Of a DNA stretch of 64,000 nt, positions 1-10,400 are shown piece by piece. This stretch comes from Macrostomum hystrix. Its lineage: Eukaryota; Platyhelminthes; Macrostomidae. The first letter of the stretch is position 1, and each line of letters begins with the position of its first letter. Where the stretch lies: contig CATNEN010000012.1 of NCBI GenBank assembly GCA_950097015.1, positions 2,287,501 to 2,351,500 of the forward strand, written 5' to 3'. Made by a program: the position numbers and the translations under genes. The notes below the pieces were generated by a model. That model worked only from the letters and a program-made list of their open reading frames with translations. It was not told where the DNA came from and did not search any database.

Positions 1-118
1 TTTACCCACCCCCACTCTCCCACGGTAGTCAGGTGCACATTACGTAACTTGCGGCAGTGAGTTGAGATCAACCGTTCCCCTCGCTCTACGGTGGCGGTTT
101 TTAATGTTGCTGAGTATA
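1..118. mobile_element. Right end of a Tc1/mariner-like element (truncated by the window edge)
   Basis: The first ~118 bases closely match 20,594-20,715, the right terminal inverted repeat of the Tc1-like element at 19,212-20,715, ending at the same motif (GTTGCTGAGTATATA). The rest of this copy lies before the window. The sequence after it (119-660) also matches the sequence after the 20-kb element, so the element end belongs to the segmental duplication rather than being an independent insertion. Confidence 0.75.
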
Positions 119-660
119 TATGTGCCAAATGAAATCGCAATTCACAGTACACTTAGTTGAAGTTATTTTGAAGTCTAATATTTATTTAAATACCATTATG
201 TCATCCTATTTAAAGCTGTCCTATCACTATGATATAGCCTATTTTTAGAGCCACGTTTGTACATCAATAATTAATTTTTTGGGCATTCAGTGAGCGCCCT
301 ACTTACTGTCACCTAGTGCAAGTCATTAGCGGTAAATCAACTAATTCTTTTATCGATTTTTGCCATCATTCTTTAAACTCGTCGAAAATTGGAATTAGGC
401 TCAAGCCATCGTCTCAAGCCTTTCTGAGTGCTCATTGGGCAGTGTGTACTCCGCTTGACCAATCAAATTAAGGCGCTGTGTACGTAAGATGACAAAAGTG
501 ATTACGTAATCAGATGTTTTGTTTGCCGCGATCAATAAGGCCGATTTGGCAACCTACATAATAGCAACTGAAACAGTCATTGTGGCAAATTGTCCTGCTT
601 TAATACTTCAATAGTAATTGTGAAGATTTCCGAGAAGCCGGCACTGCGATAAACGCAAAC
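119..660. other. Upstream flank of knottin-like gene copy 1 (duplicated, non-coding)
   Basis: No coding frame is seen. The stretch is almost identical to 12,826-13,309 and 20,716-21,268, so it is the 5' flank and 5' UTR of the duplicated forward gene. No clear TATA box is visible. The last ~60 bases before the ATG are also kept in copy 4 (34,420-34,482), which suggests that this part holds the transcribed leader. Confidence 0.6.
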
Positions 661-1504
661 ATGAAGTTGACCCTGATCTGCCTTATTGGCCTGGCCGCTG
701 TGCTCATCTCCTGCTCAGGTGAATGGAAATTCCTGATTAAAACACTTCGACATCTTGAAGATCTATAAGCCATAATTTATTGTCTGGCCAATACTTTATT
801 TAGTAGATGCCAATCCTGTATCTAGTAGATGCCAATCCTGTATCTAGTAGATGCTTATCCTGTATCTAGTAGATGCCAATCCTGTATCTAGTAGATGCCA
901 ATCCTGTATCTAGTAGATGCCAATCCTGTATCTAGTAGATGTCAATCCTGTATCTAGTAGATGCCAATCCTGTATCTAGTCGATGCGAATCCTGTATCTA
1001 GTAGATGCCAATCCTGTATCTAGTAGATGCCAATCCTGTATCTAGTAGATGCCAATCCTGTATCTAGTAGATGCCAATCCTGTATCTAGTAGATGTCAAT
1101 TCTGTATCCAGTAGATGCCAATCCTGTATCTAGTAGATGCCAATCCTGTATCTAGTAGATGCCAATCCTGTATCTAGTAGATGCCAATTCCAGAAAATAA
1201 TTTTATCGAACATTCAATGCGGCATTCTCTATGCGAGTATTAAATTCAATGCAACAACACCCGTCTACCCGCTGTTTTTTCAGAGGGATTTCATAGTTGC
1301 CGTCAAAAGTACGATCGCTGCCGTGCCTACTACCCACGTTCGCGCCGGTGTTGCGGCGGTCTGGAGTGCCGCTCGGGTCGCTGCGACGCCGCCTGCCTGG
1401 AGCATCGCGCACTTTGCAGGCGCGACAACGAATGCTGCACCGGCGTCTGCGAGTGGTCGCGCTGGCGGAAGCAGCGAGTTTGCAGTCTTGGCCACCACTG
1501 GTGA
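661..1504 (+). CDS. Secreted double six-cysteine (knottin-like) peptide, forward copy 1
   Basis: The gene has two exons, 661-718 and 1284-1504. Exon 1 encodes a Lys-Leu then hydrophobic signal peptide of about 19 residues ending in a small-residue Ser-Cys-Ser stretch; the donor is GTGAAT, phase 1. Exon 2 follows a strong TTTTTTCAG acceptor and ends at TGA. The mature part has 12 cysteines spaced C-X6-C-X9-CC-X4-C-X4-C-X3-C-X6-C-X5-CC-X3-C-X10-C. This can be read as two successive six-cysteine inhibitor-cystine-knot frameworks joined by three residues. It is basic and rich in Arg. A polyadenylation signal AATAAA lies at 1627-1632. A related gene runs tail to tail from the other strand. Function is unknown: such scaffolds serve as toxins, antimicrobial peptides, protease inhibitors or signals. 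The splice sites are inferred and are consistent in all four copies. Confidence 0.8.
801..1190. repeat. 22-bp minisatellite in the intron of knottin copy 1
   Basis: Tandem 22-bp units (core CTAGTAGATGCCAATCCTG plus TAT) run almost without a break through the intron, with C/T and A/C variants. The same unit fills the homologous intron of the other three copies at very different lengths, so the array expands and contracts independently. Confidence 0.95.
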
Positions 1505-1857
1505 AATGGTGGCTTCAATGACTGTCGAGTTTTATCTGTTTTAAAATTCACAGAAAGCTAGAAGTGAAGCGCATTAAATTTTACAGTATTACTTTGCAGC
1601 CAACTCTGACGGAAAATATAATCAATAATAAATCAATAAATCGTTTAAAAACTTTTTAAATGAATGCTTTGATGAATTAATAAAAATGTAGAATGGCCTT
1701 ATTAATAGGCTTCATTTTTTCCTTAATACTTAAATGGATGGAAATGGTTTATTGGAACTCGAGCCGACACTGAGAAATAAATTCAGCAGTCCACAGACAC
1801 CGTGTAGTGCAGAGTCTCTAGCCAGCTCCACCGCAGCGGATGCGGGGATCAGCGTCG

Positions 1858-2210
1858 TCAGTTCCGCTTGCAGACTCGCTGCATCTGCCAGCGCGACCAC
1901 TCGCAGATGCCGGAGCAGCATTCCTTGTCGCGTCGGCAGCTCGCGCGATGCTCCAGGCAGGTGGCGACGCAGCGACCCGAGCGGCACTCCAGACCGCCGC
2001 AACAGCTGCGCCACGGTCGGATGGCATCGCAGCGATCGTCCTTCTGACGGTTTCAGGCCTCTGGATCTGGTTGGGGATCATGGCGAATCAATGGAAATCC
2101 CATTGAAACTGCAATGCTTCTGTTGAGAATATTCTCCAGTTGACTCACGTACCTGAGCTGTGGATGAGCAGGACAGACAGCACGGCAAAGCACAGCAGAG
2201 TTGGCTTCAT
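1858..2210 (-). pseudogene. Secreted double six-cysteine peptide, reverse copy 1 (probably broken)
   Basis: The reverse-strand gene has exon 1 at 2210-2153 (signal peptide starting Met-Lys-Pro-Thr) and exon 2 at 2060-1858. The cysteine framework is that of its intact relatives at 15,867-15,518 and 23,872-23,523. Copy 1 carries three extra bases just after the acceptor, which create an in-frame TGA where the first cysteine codon region should be. Unless a different acceptor is used (a CAG lies a few bases downstream, but would lose the first cysteine), the product is not made. It runs tail to tail with the forward gene, about 350 bp apart. Confidence 0.65.
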
Positions 2211-2290
2211 GATTTCTCACCTGTAGTTTGTACGAGCTAGGTTGCAGACTTTGCTTGTGGACTGACTAGATCTGCTTTAGTTGACTAGCG

Positions 2291-2299
2291 GCTTTATAG
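2291..2299 (-). promoter_or_regulatory. TATA box of reverse knottin-like gene copy 1
   Basis: On the minus strand the sequence reads CTATAAAGC about 80 bases before the ATG at 2210. The same box is at 15,958-15,966 and 23,953-23,961, in the same position relative to the two other reverse genes. Confidence 0.55.
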
Positions 2300-2424
2300 G
2301 GCTTGGAGATGCGAAGGCAGCGCCCCGGACCGCATGTTGGAAACACCTGTGAGACTTGCACGGCCTGCTCTGGTCAGTGTTGCAAGTGACTAGGCTTTGA
2401 GCAACTCTTGATCAGCTTTATTAA

Positions 2425-2740
2425 CCAACATGCGGCCTGTAGACTCAGCAGAGCATGCTGCTCGGTCATGTTGCTAATGGATATTGAGCATTGAGCAATT
2501 CCTAATTTGTTTTAACCAACATGCGGCCTGTAGACTCAGCAGAGCATGCTGCTCGGTCATGTTGCTAATGGATATTGAGCATTGAGCAATTCCTAATTTG
2601 TTTTAACTAACATGCGGCCTGTAAGCTCAGCAGAGCATGCTGCTCGGTCATGTTGCTAATGGATATTGAGCATTGAGCAATTCCTAATTTGTTTTAACCA
2701 ACATGCGGTCTATAGACTCAGCAGAGCATACTGCCATTGT
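2425..2740. repeat. ~91-bp tandem repeat upstream of reverse gene copy 1
   Basis: There are about 3.5 direct copies of a ~91-bp unit containing ACATGCGGCCTGTAGACTCA and GCAGAGCATGCTGCTCGG. The unit recurs at 16,080-16,300 (about 2.5 copies) and 24,090-24,150 (one partial copy), always upstream of the reverse gene promoter. The GCAGAGCATGCTGC part is an imperfect palindrome. Confidence 0.85.
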
Positions 2741-2905
2741 GAGTTGTGAGTGTGAGTTGTGTGTTTGAGAGTGTGTGAGTGTGAGTATAGTGTGTGTGTT
2801 TGAGAGTGTGTGGGTGAGTGTGAGTATAGTGTGTGTGTGTGTGTGTGTGTGAGTGTGTGTGTGTGTGAGTGTAAGTGGGAGTGTGTGTGAGAGTGTAAAG
2901 TGTGT
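2736..2905. repeat. GT-rich microsatellite (TGTGAG/TG)n
   Basis: This is a low-complexity run of TGTGAGTGTGAG and (TG)n. The equivalent site in copy 2 is at about 16,590-16,645. Confidence 0.9.
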
Positions 2906-2943
2906 ATCACACATTGATAGCATTATGAGCAGCTACTCAATCT

Positions 2944-3200
2944 ATAGTGTAAGCAGCAGGGACAGCAGTTCCTGCAAAGAATCCTGCAGCTCGGTGCATG
3001 TCAGCAGCCAGCAGTTCCTGCAAAGTATCCTGCGGCTCGGTGCATGTCAGCTGCCAGCAGTTCCTGCAAAGTATCCTCCAGCTCGGTGCATGTCAGCTGC
3101 CAGCAGTCATCATTCCAGTGTCATCATTCCCAAATCCATGCCATTTCCAGTGTCATCATTCCCAAATCCATGCCATTTCCAGTGTCATCATTGTCATGAT
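2944..3200. repeat. Short arrays of the 42-bp and 32-bp minisatellites
   Basis: About four units of a 42-bp repeat (core CAGCAGTTCCTGCAAAG) are followed directly by two to three units of a 32-bp repeat (core ATTCCCAAATCCATGCC). In copy 2 the same two arrays are much longer and are separated by a decayed cysteine-rich exon (17,222-17,412) that is missing here. Confidence 0.9.
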
Positions 3201-3227
3201 GCTTATAATCGTAGATATTTATCTTAG

Positions 3228-3465
3228 TATCGGGGGCCCTCGCTTTCCCGTCGACAAATTTCGCCCTAATCCTCTCACCTCGGACGCAGTCGACGCCGCC
3301 TGTGTTCAGACGTCGGCTAGCGTGCCGGAGAACACGCGTCTCAACTCTCAACTCGCTGGTGTCCGCCATCAGCCCGCCAGCTCAGAGCGGTTTCAGTCCC
3401 AGCATCAGCTACTCGGACTCTACAACGTCCGCACAGTTCAGCTGCTACTTTTTCGCTAATAGCAC
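3228..3465 (+). other. Exon-like open frame, copy 1
   Basis: After a plausible acceptor (TTTATCTTAG) a GC-rich open frame begins with Gly-Gly-Pro-Arg-Phe-Pro-Val-Asp-Lys-Phe. It stays open to the gypsy insertion at 3,466. The same frame is open at 18,505-18,737, the two copies differing by one in-frame six-base duplication (AACTCT). The product is not recognised. It could be an exon of a duplicated gene or an exapted repeat. The opposite strand is also open, which weakens the coding case. Confidence 0.35.
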
Positions 3466-3610
3466 TGTGAGGCTTTCCTACGTAATATATTTGTACGTTT
3501 TGGCCAATGGCTATAAATAGACAATGTGCGCACCGCGCGCGGGCAGATTTCTGCACTCTGGCTCTCAGTAGCCTCAGATAACTTACATCTGTCATAGACA
3601 GAATGTCACA
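3466..3610 (+). repeat. Putative 5' LTR of Gypsy element A (145 bp)
   Basis: The segment starts TGTGA and ends TCACA, an inverted terminal pair. It contains a CCAAT box (GGCCAATGG, 3502-3510) and a TATA box (TATAAATA, 3512-3519). It is inserted into sequence that is uninterrupted at 18,737 in duplication copy 2. A primer-binding-site-like TGGTGGCAGCGG follows directly. No matching 3' LTR is seen in the window, in line with the element being a recombinant. Confidence 0.55.
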
Positions 3611-5183
3611 TGGTGGCAGCGGTGCAGGCTCAACTAAGCCATACAACCTGCGATCCAGAGATACAACAGGCGAATCTGCAGCCTCCAACAGGACGAGCTC
3701 GGCAGAGATGGAGACTGGTGCCACTGAAAGCGAGGAACTGAGCGGAATAGATAGTGCCAACCTCATGGAGACGATGAAGCTGATCTTGACGCACCAGAGT
3801 CGGCAACTTCAGGACATGGCACAGGCTCAGGAGAGACAGTCGGCATTCTATCTGGAGCAGCTAGCACGACAGCAGGCGGAATTCGCCAGACTCATGGCCG
3901 AGTCCAAGCCGAGACCGCAGACCGTGGAGCCGAAGCTGTTCAAGCTGACTGACGCGGACGACATAGAGTCATTTCTGGCGACATTCGAGAGATCGGCAAC
4001 ATCATGCGGATGGCAGAAGCAAGATTGGACGATTCGACTTGGACCACTGCTGACGGGCAAGGCGCAAAGTGCATTCCACAGCCTGACGACAGCAGCGAGT
4101 GCGGACTATGAGATGGCAAAGGCGGCAATCCTGGCGCGGTATAACATTGGCGAGGAGACGTACCGGCAGCGATTCAGATCCTTGCGGAGGGCATCGGAGG
4201 AGTCGTACCAAGTGTTCGCCGCGAAACTGGAGGACCTATTCGATCGATGGATGACCGCTGGAGTGGACGAGGATGAGCGTGAGGAGCTGCGAGGAGGCGA
4301 CACCATCATCAGACGGAAGGTGCTGCTGGAGCAATTCTCGGACTCGCTGGGGAGAGGACTCCAGGTGTGGATGCGAGAGAGGAAGCCGAAAAACATCAAG
4401 GAGGCCGCTCAATTAGCGGACGACTATTATATGGCCCGCAGTAACGACAGAAACGGCGGAACTCACGATCAACGGAGTCAGGAAACACAGGATGTGAGTC
4501 ATGTTAGGGCTAGCAATGCCGACCGGCACCGGGAAATTCAGAGAGCCCCAATGTCGAAGACGAAGATCAGCTGCTTTAACTGCGGAGGCCCCCACAAGAA
4601 GTTCCAATGCCCGAATAAGCCGAACAACAGCATCCATCTGGCCTCGGAAGACATGAAAGTCGGCACCAGCACTACAGGGACCAGAATGATTAAGGGGAAG
4701 GCAAGTGGCAAGGATCTGGAATTCCTCCTAGACACTGGAGCGGATCGAACGGCAATTCGACGTAATTGTCTCCCCGAAGACATCAATTGGACAGGGCGGC
4801 ATGCACTATTGCGATGCTTTGGAGGCGATCTACACCGGCTACCTATTGCTAAAGTGGATTTGCACCTAAACGGCTTTGAGGGAATTGCCGATGTCTGCGT
4901 GTCTGACTCTCTACCGGTGAGCGCGTTAATTGGATTAGACTTGATTGGCCGGCTAGCCCCAGGGGTCGAAAACCCCCCTGCCGCTGCGGGCGCTGCCCAG
5001 ACTGCACACGAGACCCAGGCTGCAGACCCGCACCCTCCGGCCAATCAGGAGAAAGGGGTGGTGGGCGCTCCTGTCTGCCCCATACCCCAGTCCGAGGGGG
5101 ACAGAGCGCTCGCGGACGAAGGCATTATGGCTAGCGGCCTAGTCCAGATCGATCCGGAGCCCCCCAGTACACAAAGGCCTTGA
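3603..5183 (+). CDS. gag-PR: Ty3/Gypsy element A: Gag and aspartic protease
   Basis: The 526-codon frame encodes a retrotransposon Gag followed by protease. The N-terminal half is the Gag capsid region (EPKLFKL then a helical FERSA region typical of Gypsy Gag). A zinc knuckle lies near residue 323 with spacing C-X2-C-X3-H-X4-C, one residue shorter than the usual C-X2-C-X4-H-X4-C. The aspartic protease motif LLDTGADRT is near residue 377. The frame overlaps the end of the LTR and runs through the candidate primer-binding site, so the first Met may not be the true start; a Met near residue 36 is an alternative. The frame ends at a TGA before any reverse transcriptase appears. The RT and RNase H that should follow are missing. 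Confidence 0.85.
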   Translation: MSHGGSGAGSTKPYNLRSRDTTGESAASNRTSSAEMETGATESEELSGIDSANLMETMKLILTHQSRQLQDMAQAQERQSAFYLEQLARQQAEFARLMAESKPRPQTVEPKLFKLTDADDIESFLATFERSATSCGWQKQDWTIRLGPLLTGKAQSAFHSLTTAASADYEMAKAAILARYNIGEETYRQRFRSLRRASEESYQVFAAKLEDLFDRWMTAGVDEDEREELRGGDTIIRRKVLLEQFSDSLGRGLQVWMRERKPKNIKEAAQLADDYYMARSNDRNGGTHDQRSQETQDVSHVRASNADRHREIQRAPMSKTKISCFNCGGPHKKFQCPNKPNNSIHLASEDMKVGTSTTGTRMIKGKASGKDLEFLLDTGADRTAIRRNCLPEDINWTGRHALLRCFGGDLHRLPIAKVDLHLNGFEGIADVCVSDSLPVSALIGLDLIGRLAPGVENPPAAAGAAQTAHETQAADPHPPANQEKGVVGAPVCPIPQSEGDRALADEGIMASGLVQIDPEPPSTQRP

Positions 5184-5189
5184 CTGACC

Positions 5190-6560
5190 TGAGCCCAAGC
5201 GCGTAAACAACGGCAAGAGTACAGAGAGAAACTGGAACCCAATATCGGCCAAATGGCTTGGGACTACGAGGCGGCACTCCAGGAGGACGGAGAAATGCTG
5301 GAGAAGTTGCGCGACAACGATGCCATCCTAAAGGTTAACGGTCGGCTTTACCGGACCCAAGCAGCAGGCGAAGACCAACTAGTGCTACCAAAGTCTCTCA
5401 GGCTGACGGCGCTGACTCAGGCTCACGAGAGTGCCTTCGCAGGACATTTGGGTGTCAAGAAGACGAGCCAGCGGTTGCTGCAACGATTCTGGTGGCCTAC
5501 CGTGGCCAAAGACGTCAAGGACTTCGTGACTACTTGCGACAAATGTCAGAAGACTGCTCGGATCGGTTGCACTCAAAAAGTACCGCTCGTGCAAGTACCA
5601 GGAGTAGAAGAAGCCTTCAGCAAGGTGATCATTGACATCAGCGGACCGTATCCGAAGTCCTCAAGCGGCCACAAGTACATTTTATCCGTGATCGATGCAG
5701 CGACCCGGTTCCCGGAGGGCTTTCCGCTGCGGAATATCGACGCCGAAACGGTGGCCAAGGCGCTGATCGACTGCTTCTCAAGAACTGGCTTCCCAAAGGA
5801 GATCCAAAGCGACAAGGGCACGAACTTCTCGTCAGCGTTGCTGCAGGCCTTGTACCAATGCACTGGAGTTGAAGGCATTCAGTCAACGCCGTACCACCCG
5901 CAAAGCCAGGCGCTCGTGGAACGATTTCACGGCACACTCAAGACTATGCTCCGAAGGCTACCAGCCCGCGAAAAAAAGAAGTGGGACCTCTACCTGCCAT
6001 ACCTGCTATTTGCTATCAGGGAGGTTCCGAATGAGACTACTGGGTTTTCACCATTCGAACTGCTCTACGGCCGGACTGTCCGAGGACCCCTGGATCTGCT
6101 GCGACAGACGTGGGACGAGAAGCTGACCGCGGAGAAGAAGGACATCATCACCTTTGTCCTGGCCCAACGAGACCGGCTGCAGGCAGGGCTGGAGGCGTCA
6201 AGAAGTAACGAGGAGCTGGAAAGAAAGCGGTGGAAGCACTGGTATGACCGGAGGTCTCGCGAGAGGGAGCTGGCGCCGGGTGATCAAGTGCTGCTGCTGC
6301 TGCCGTCGTCATCCACGAAGCTGCATGCTGAATGGCGAGGCCCCTATGAGGTCCTGGAGAAGTGCAACGACGTGAACTATCGGATTAGGATCGGCAAGAA
6401 TACGAATGTGTTTCACATCAACCTGCTGAAGAAGTATAACTCGCGAGAGTCAATCTTGTTGGCAACGACCCGGAAGGCAGACCAGATCGACAAAGGACAA
6501 AGGAAGTCAGGCCTGCCGGAGCTGGCCGACACTCTGAACTCAACGAGGCTCGAAGAGTGA
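5190..6560 (+). pseudogene. IN: Ty3/Gypsy element A: integrase, without RT/RNase H
   Basis: After a short gap this frame (first Met at 5253) encodes a full Gypsy integrase. It has the HHCC zinc domain (HESAFAGH then CDKCQ), the DDE core (VIIDISGP, IQSDKGTNF, ALVERFHG) and a C-terminal GPY/F module (WRGPYEV). Between the protease and this integrase, the several hundred residues of RT and RNase H expected for the family are absent, so the element cannot retrotranspose alone. The end of the frame abuts a second element at about 6,560. Confidence 0.85.
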
Positions 6561-8614
6561 ATTTGAAGCTTAATCGCAGGAAGTTGAGGGTTGGCGTCTC
6601 GTCTGTCAACTATGTCGGTCATGTGATCTCTTCTGATGGAGTGATGCCAGACCCTGTTAAGGTGAAAGCAATCCAGGAGCTTCCAGTGCCCGAGGACAAG
6701 CAGGCGGTGATGCGGCTGCTGGGCATGGCCACCTACCTCGGCAAATTCATTCCGAAAGCGTCAGACCTAACGGATCCACTTCGCTCGCTTTTAAAGAAGG
6801 ATGTGCTGTTCGACTGGCAGGAAAGGCAGCAAAAAGCTTTTGAGAAGCTGAAAGAAGTATTGACGCAAGCACCCGTATTAAGGCTGTTTGATCCTACAGT
6901 AGATGTCGAGTTGCAAGTTGACAGTTCATCTGTTGGAGTTGGTTGTGCGTTGCTACAGAATGGACAGCCTGTCGCGTATGGTTCCGCAGCTTTGACTTCG
7001 ACGCAGAAAAATTATGCCCAGATTGAGAAGGAGACGCTGGCTGTCGTGATTGCTTGCAAAAAGTTTCATGACTACGTCTATGGCCTACCAGTGGTTCGAG
7101 TCACGACTGATCACAAGCCGCTGGAGATAATTTTCAAACGGGATTTGGTTCACGCCCCACCGAGAATTGCTCGAATGCTGTACCAGCTCAAAAGGCACAA
7201 TCTGAAGGTCTCGTGGTCACCAGGATCCAAGATGCAGATTGCCGACACGTTGTCAAGAGCGTACTTGCCAGAGACCGAGGCAGCTTTGGATGATGAAATC
7301 GAGGTGGAGGTCCACCAGCTGTGCAGGAGTCTGCCGATATCTGCCGTTCGGATGCAAGAAATTCGTGACGAGACTAGCAAGGATCGCGATTTGTCTCTTG
7401 TGGCACAGTTCGTTCAGGATGGTTGGCCAACAGATTACCGCCGTGTTTGTTCATCTATCCGTCCTTACTGGAGCTTCAAGGAAGAACTGGTCTATCACGA
7501 AGGCGTATTGCTGAAGGTGAACCGTGTCATTGTGCCTGTCTCACTGCGTCAGAAGATCCTGGAGATTCTGCACGAAGGCCATGCTGGAATGGGCAAGACC
7601 GAAGCGCGTGCGCGTCAGATTCTGTACTGGCCTGGAATGTCAGCCGATATCAAACGGTTCGTGAGTCGCTGCACTACGTGCCAGGCATTTCAGCCTGCCA
7701 ATCCAAGGGAGCCGCTGATGAGCCATCAGGTTCCAGATTCACCATGGACAAAGGTTGGCTGCGATTTGCTCGACTTTAAGGGTGACAAGTGGCTGGTCGT
7801 TACATGTTACTACAGCAATTGGATTGAGTTGGCAAAACTGGGCCAGCAGTCAGGAGCTGCTCTGGTAATTTCTAGAATAAAGTCTATGTTTGCCAGGTTC
7901 GGAATCGTCAAGGAGCTGGTCAGCGACAATGGACCCCCGTTTAGCTCATTCAAGTTTCAAGAGTTTGCTGCTGAGTTCGGTTTCCGACACACGCGATCGT
8001 CTCCAGGTCATGCGCAGTCTAATGGAATGGCTGAGAAGGCAGTCAAAGTGGCAAAGAGCATTCTGCGGAAATCGGACCAGCCGGAGGTAGCGCTGATGGA
8101 ATATCGGGCGTCACCGATCAGTGGAACCAAAACTAGTCCGAGTGAGCTAATGTTCGGTCGGCTGATTCGGACGAAGCTGCCAGCAGACAGCAGAGCATTG
8201 GTCCAGAACAGGACAACCGAGTTCTCCAAGGCTCCGCTGCAGGCGGTTCAACAGCGTTACTACGACCAGCATAGCCGAACTCTACCAGAACTGCATGTCG
8301 GTGATGCTGTCCGCTACCGTCAAGATTTCAAATGGGAGCCAGCAGTCGTCGTGGAAGCTGATCCGGCTCTGCGCTCCTACCGGGTGCAGACGCAACACGG
8401 CCGTGAGCTCGTTCGGAACCGTCGGGACCTTCATCTGGTTCCGCAACAAGCCACTCCAGAGGCTGAGGACGTCGTCGCAGCGAGACAAGAGGGCACAACC
8501 AGTCCGGAAGCAACGGCAGCAGATCGAGCACCTGCTGAGGCTGGCGAGCTTCCGCGGCGGTCGGCCAGGACCACAAAGGGCGTGTTGCCTGCCCGCTACC
8601 GATCTGATGACTGA
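6561..8614 (+). pseudogene. RT-RH-IN: Ty3/Gypsy element B: end of RT, RNase H and integrase
   Basis: The frame starts abruptly inside the RT thumb/connection (NYVGHVIS, then FDWQERQQKAFEKLK). It runs through RNase H (LQVDSSSVGVG, EKETLAVV, TTDHKPLE), then a second, different integrase with HHCC (HEGHAGMGK then CTTCQ), DDE motifs (GCDLLDF, LVSDNGPPF, SNGMAEKAVK) and the stop at 8,614. The RT catalytic YxDD block, the protease and Gag are missing. The integrase sequence is clearly unlike that of element A, so this is a different Gypsy lineage fused downstream of A. Confidence 0.85.
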
Positions 8615-9045
8615 GTATGATTGTGATGGACTGTTTAGTGACTGTTTATTGGCCGTTTAAATACTATTATTTGCAGTGCGCTTATGTTAGATTTTGTCTC
8701 TTTTTGCGAGCATTTGCTAATATTCTTTGCGGTTGCTTTTGCTAAAACTTTTTTTCATGATTTGATTTTGATTTGATTTGAAATGCTAATGATTTTTTGA
8801 GTTGCCTTATGCTCTGAGTTTTTTTTGCTTGAAAACTATAATTATCGATTTTATTCCTTTTGATTTCTGCGTGATGCAAAAAGATTTTTTTTAATTCCCT
8901 AATTATCCAGTCACAATATTTTTTTGTTAATTTTTAAGCTTTGTCCTATAACTCTCGTTTTAATTTCTCGCAAGCTTGCTATTCGTCGAAATTTAATTTA
9001 ATGTAATGTCTGCATTCACTATTTTTGTTGCTTTTAGAAGGGAGA
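8615..9045. other. 3' non-coding region of Gypsy element B
   Basis: The sequence is T-rich with no coding frame. It ends in a polypurine tract AGAAGGGAGA at 9,036-9,045, which is the expected plus-strand primer site next to a 3' LTR. Confidence 0.55.
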
Positions 9046-9222
9046 TGTCATGAGTATAGCGTCTGTGCACAAGTTTGTACACCCGTCTAGGTGTACATGC
9101 TAGCGTTCTCTCTCTCATGCTACCATATTATGTAATCGCGTCTGGCTCTGCGTGTGCTACTTATATATCGGCTGAAGCCAAATAGATTGGTTGGAGCTTT
9201 GCTCTCGTCCGCGCCCATCACA
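9046..9222 (+). repeat. Putative 3' LTR of Gypsy element B (end uncertain)
   Basis: The segment starts TGTCATGAGTATAGC right after the polypurine tract and has a TATA-like CTTATATATCGG near 9,160. The right end is set at CATCACA near 9,222 because it mirrors the start, but this is a guess. It does not match the putative LTR at 3,466-3,610, as expected if two elements were joined. Confidence 0.45.
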
Positions 9223-9690
9223 GTAAGAGCTATTGATTAGCTACTGTCAGAGCAAATATGTTTTTGCTTAATTGCTCGTCTCGCTCTGAGAAAAGAAAAA
9301 AATGTTTTTTGAGTGCAGCAGCAAGTTTTATTCGATACAAAGCTGAGTAAAGAATTTTCGAGCATTTGTGCCAGCGTTTTTAGATTCGAAAATATAGGAA
9401 AATACTTTTAGGAAAGCTATTAGCGCTGTTCACTTTAAGTTTTAACATTTTTTCAAGCATTCTTGCAAGCAATATTCAATAGGATTAAAAAATAAAGGAA
9501 GATATAAAAAATTTTATTCCAAACTAACAACAACTTTCCAGCATAGCTGCAAGCGTAATCAGATTCAGAACTAGAAAAAATGTGGGGAAAAGCATTCGAT
9601 ATCTAGGGAATAGCTTGATTTCGTGAAATGATTGCATTAGATTTCCAGGAGAAAGAATGAGATTTTCAGGTAATTTAAAAAACTAAAAAA
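9223..9690. other. AT-rich non-coding flank
   Basis: No coding frame, RNA gene or clear repeat family is seen. The stretch contains many A-runs and short open frames below any credible length. Confidence 0.4.
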
Positions 9691-10400
9691 ATATTTATTA
9701 AAGAGGGTAGTATGATTTATCAAAGGGGAAGCATTTATTAACGAGGGGGAGCATGAATTAACGGGGGGAAGTATGAGTTGAGGGGGTCTGCATTCTCGAT
9801 GGCGTAGCATAAATTATTGAGGGGGTATAGTCTGATTGATCAAGGGGGTAGCATGAATTATCAAGGTTAGAGCATGAATTATCAGGGGGTATATTTACGA
9901 GGGGGAGCCAGAATTATCGTGGAAAGTATAAATTGAGGGGGTAGCATAAATTTTAGAGGGAGTAGTAAACTTTGTCAAGAGATAGCATGATTTATCAAGG
10001 GGATATTAAGAAAAGATAATCATAGTATTGAAGTTGCATATTTTTAATTCTTCTTCTTCCCAGGCCTGTAAAGCGTGATTTGCTTTCCCCAAAGGGGGTC
10101 TTGGTTGCTAGTCCTATATAATGTAAGAAAAATGAAAATCTTGTATGTATGTTTGCAATCGACTATCTCCCGAATGGCTCAACCGATTTTGACAATTCCT
10201 TAACTAAAATATGTCAAATGGTCCCGAATCCGTAAACGAATTTTTATTAAGCTTAATTCCATTGCCAAGTGGATTAAATATTCGGAAAACTGGTTTACAT
10301 AGGCTTTTCCAATGCATTCATTTATTCAACTTGTGCACGGTGAGGCTCCAGTGCCTATTTTAATGATTGCATCAGAGCCAGTTTTGTTAGGCGACCGTAC
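9691..10400. repeat. Composite minisatellite repeat, copy near 10 kb
   Basis: A diverged ~21-bp minisatellite (GGGGGAGCATGAATTATC type, about 9,700-10,010) is followed by a conserved tail containing AAAGCGTGATTTGC, CCCCAAAGGGGGTCTTGG, GGCTCAACCGATTTTGAC and CATCAGAGCCAGTTTTG. The same order is found in reverse at 57,898-59,290, so both are copies of one dispersed element. The GGCTCAACCGATTTTGA block is a kind of tail seen in non-autonomous DNA transposons of invertebrates (recollection, not searched). Confidence 0.65.

Noticed and set aside
1280-1551. Antisense and shifted frames over the knottin exons (Ala/Arg-rich, 70-130 codons) that recur in every copy
   Set aside because: They are shadows of GC-rich coding exons; the frame with 12 ordered cysteines and a signal peptide explains the conservation.
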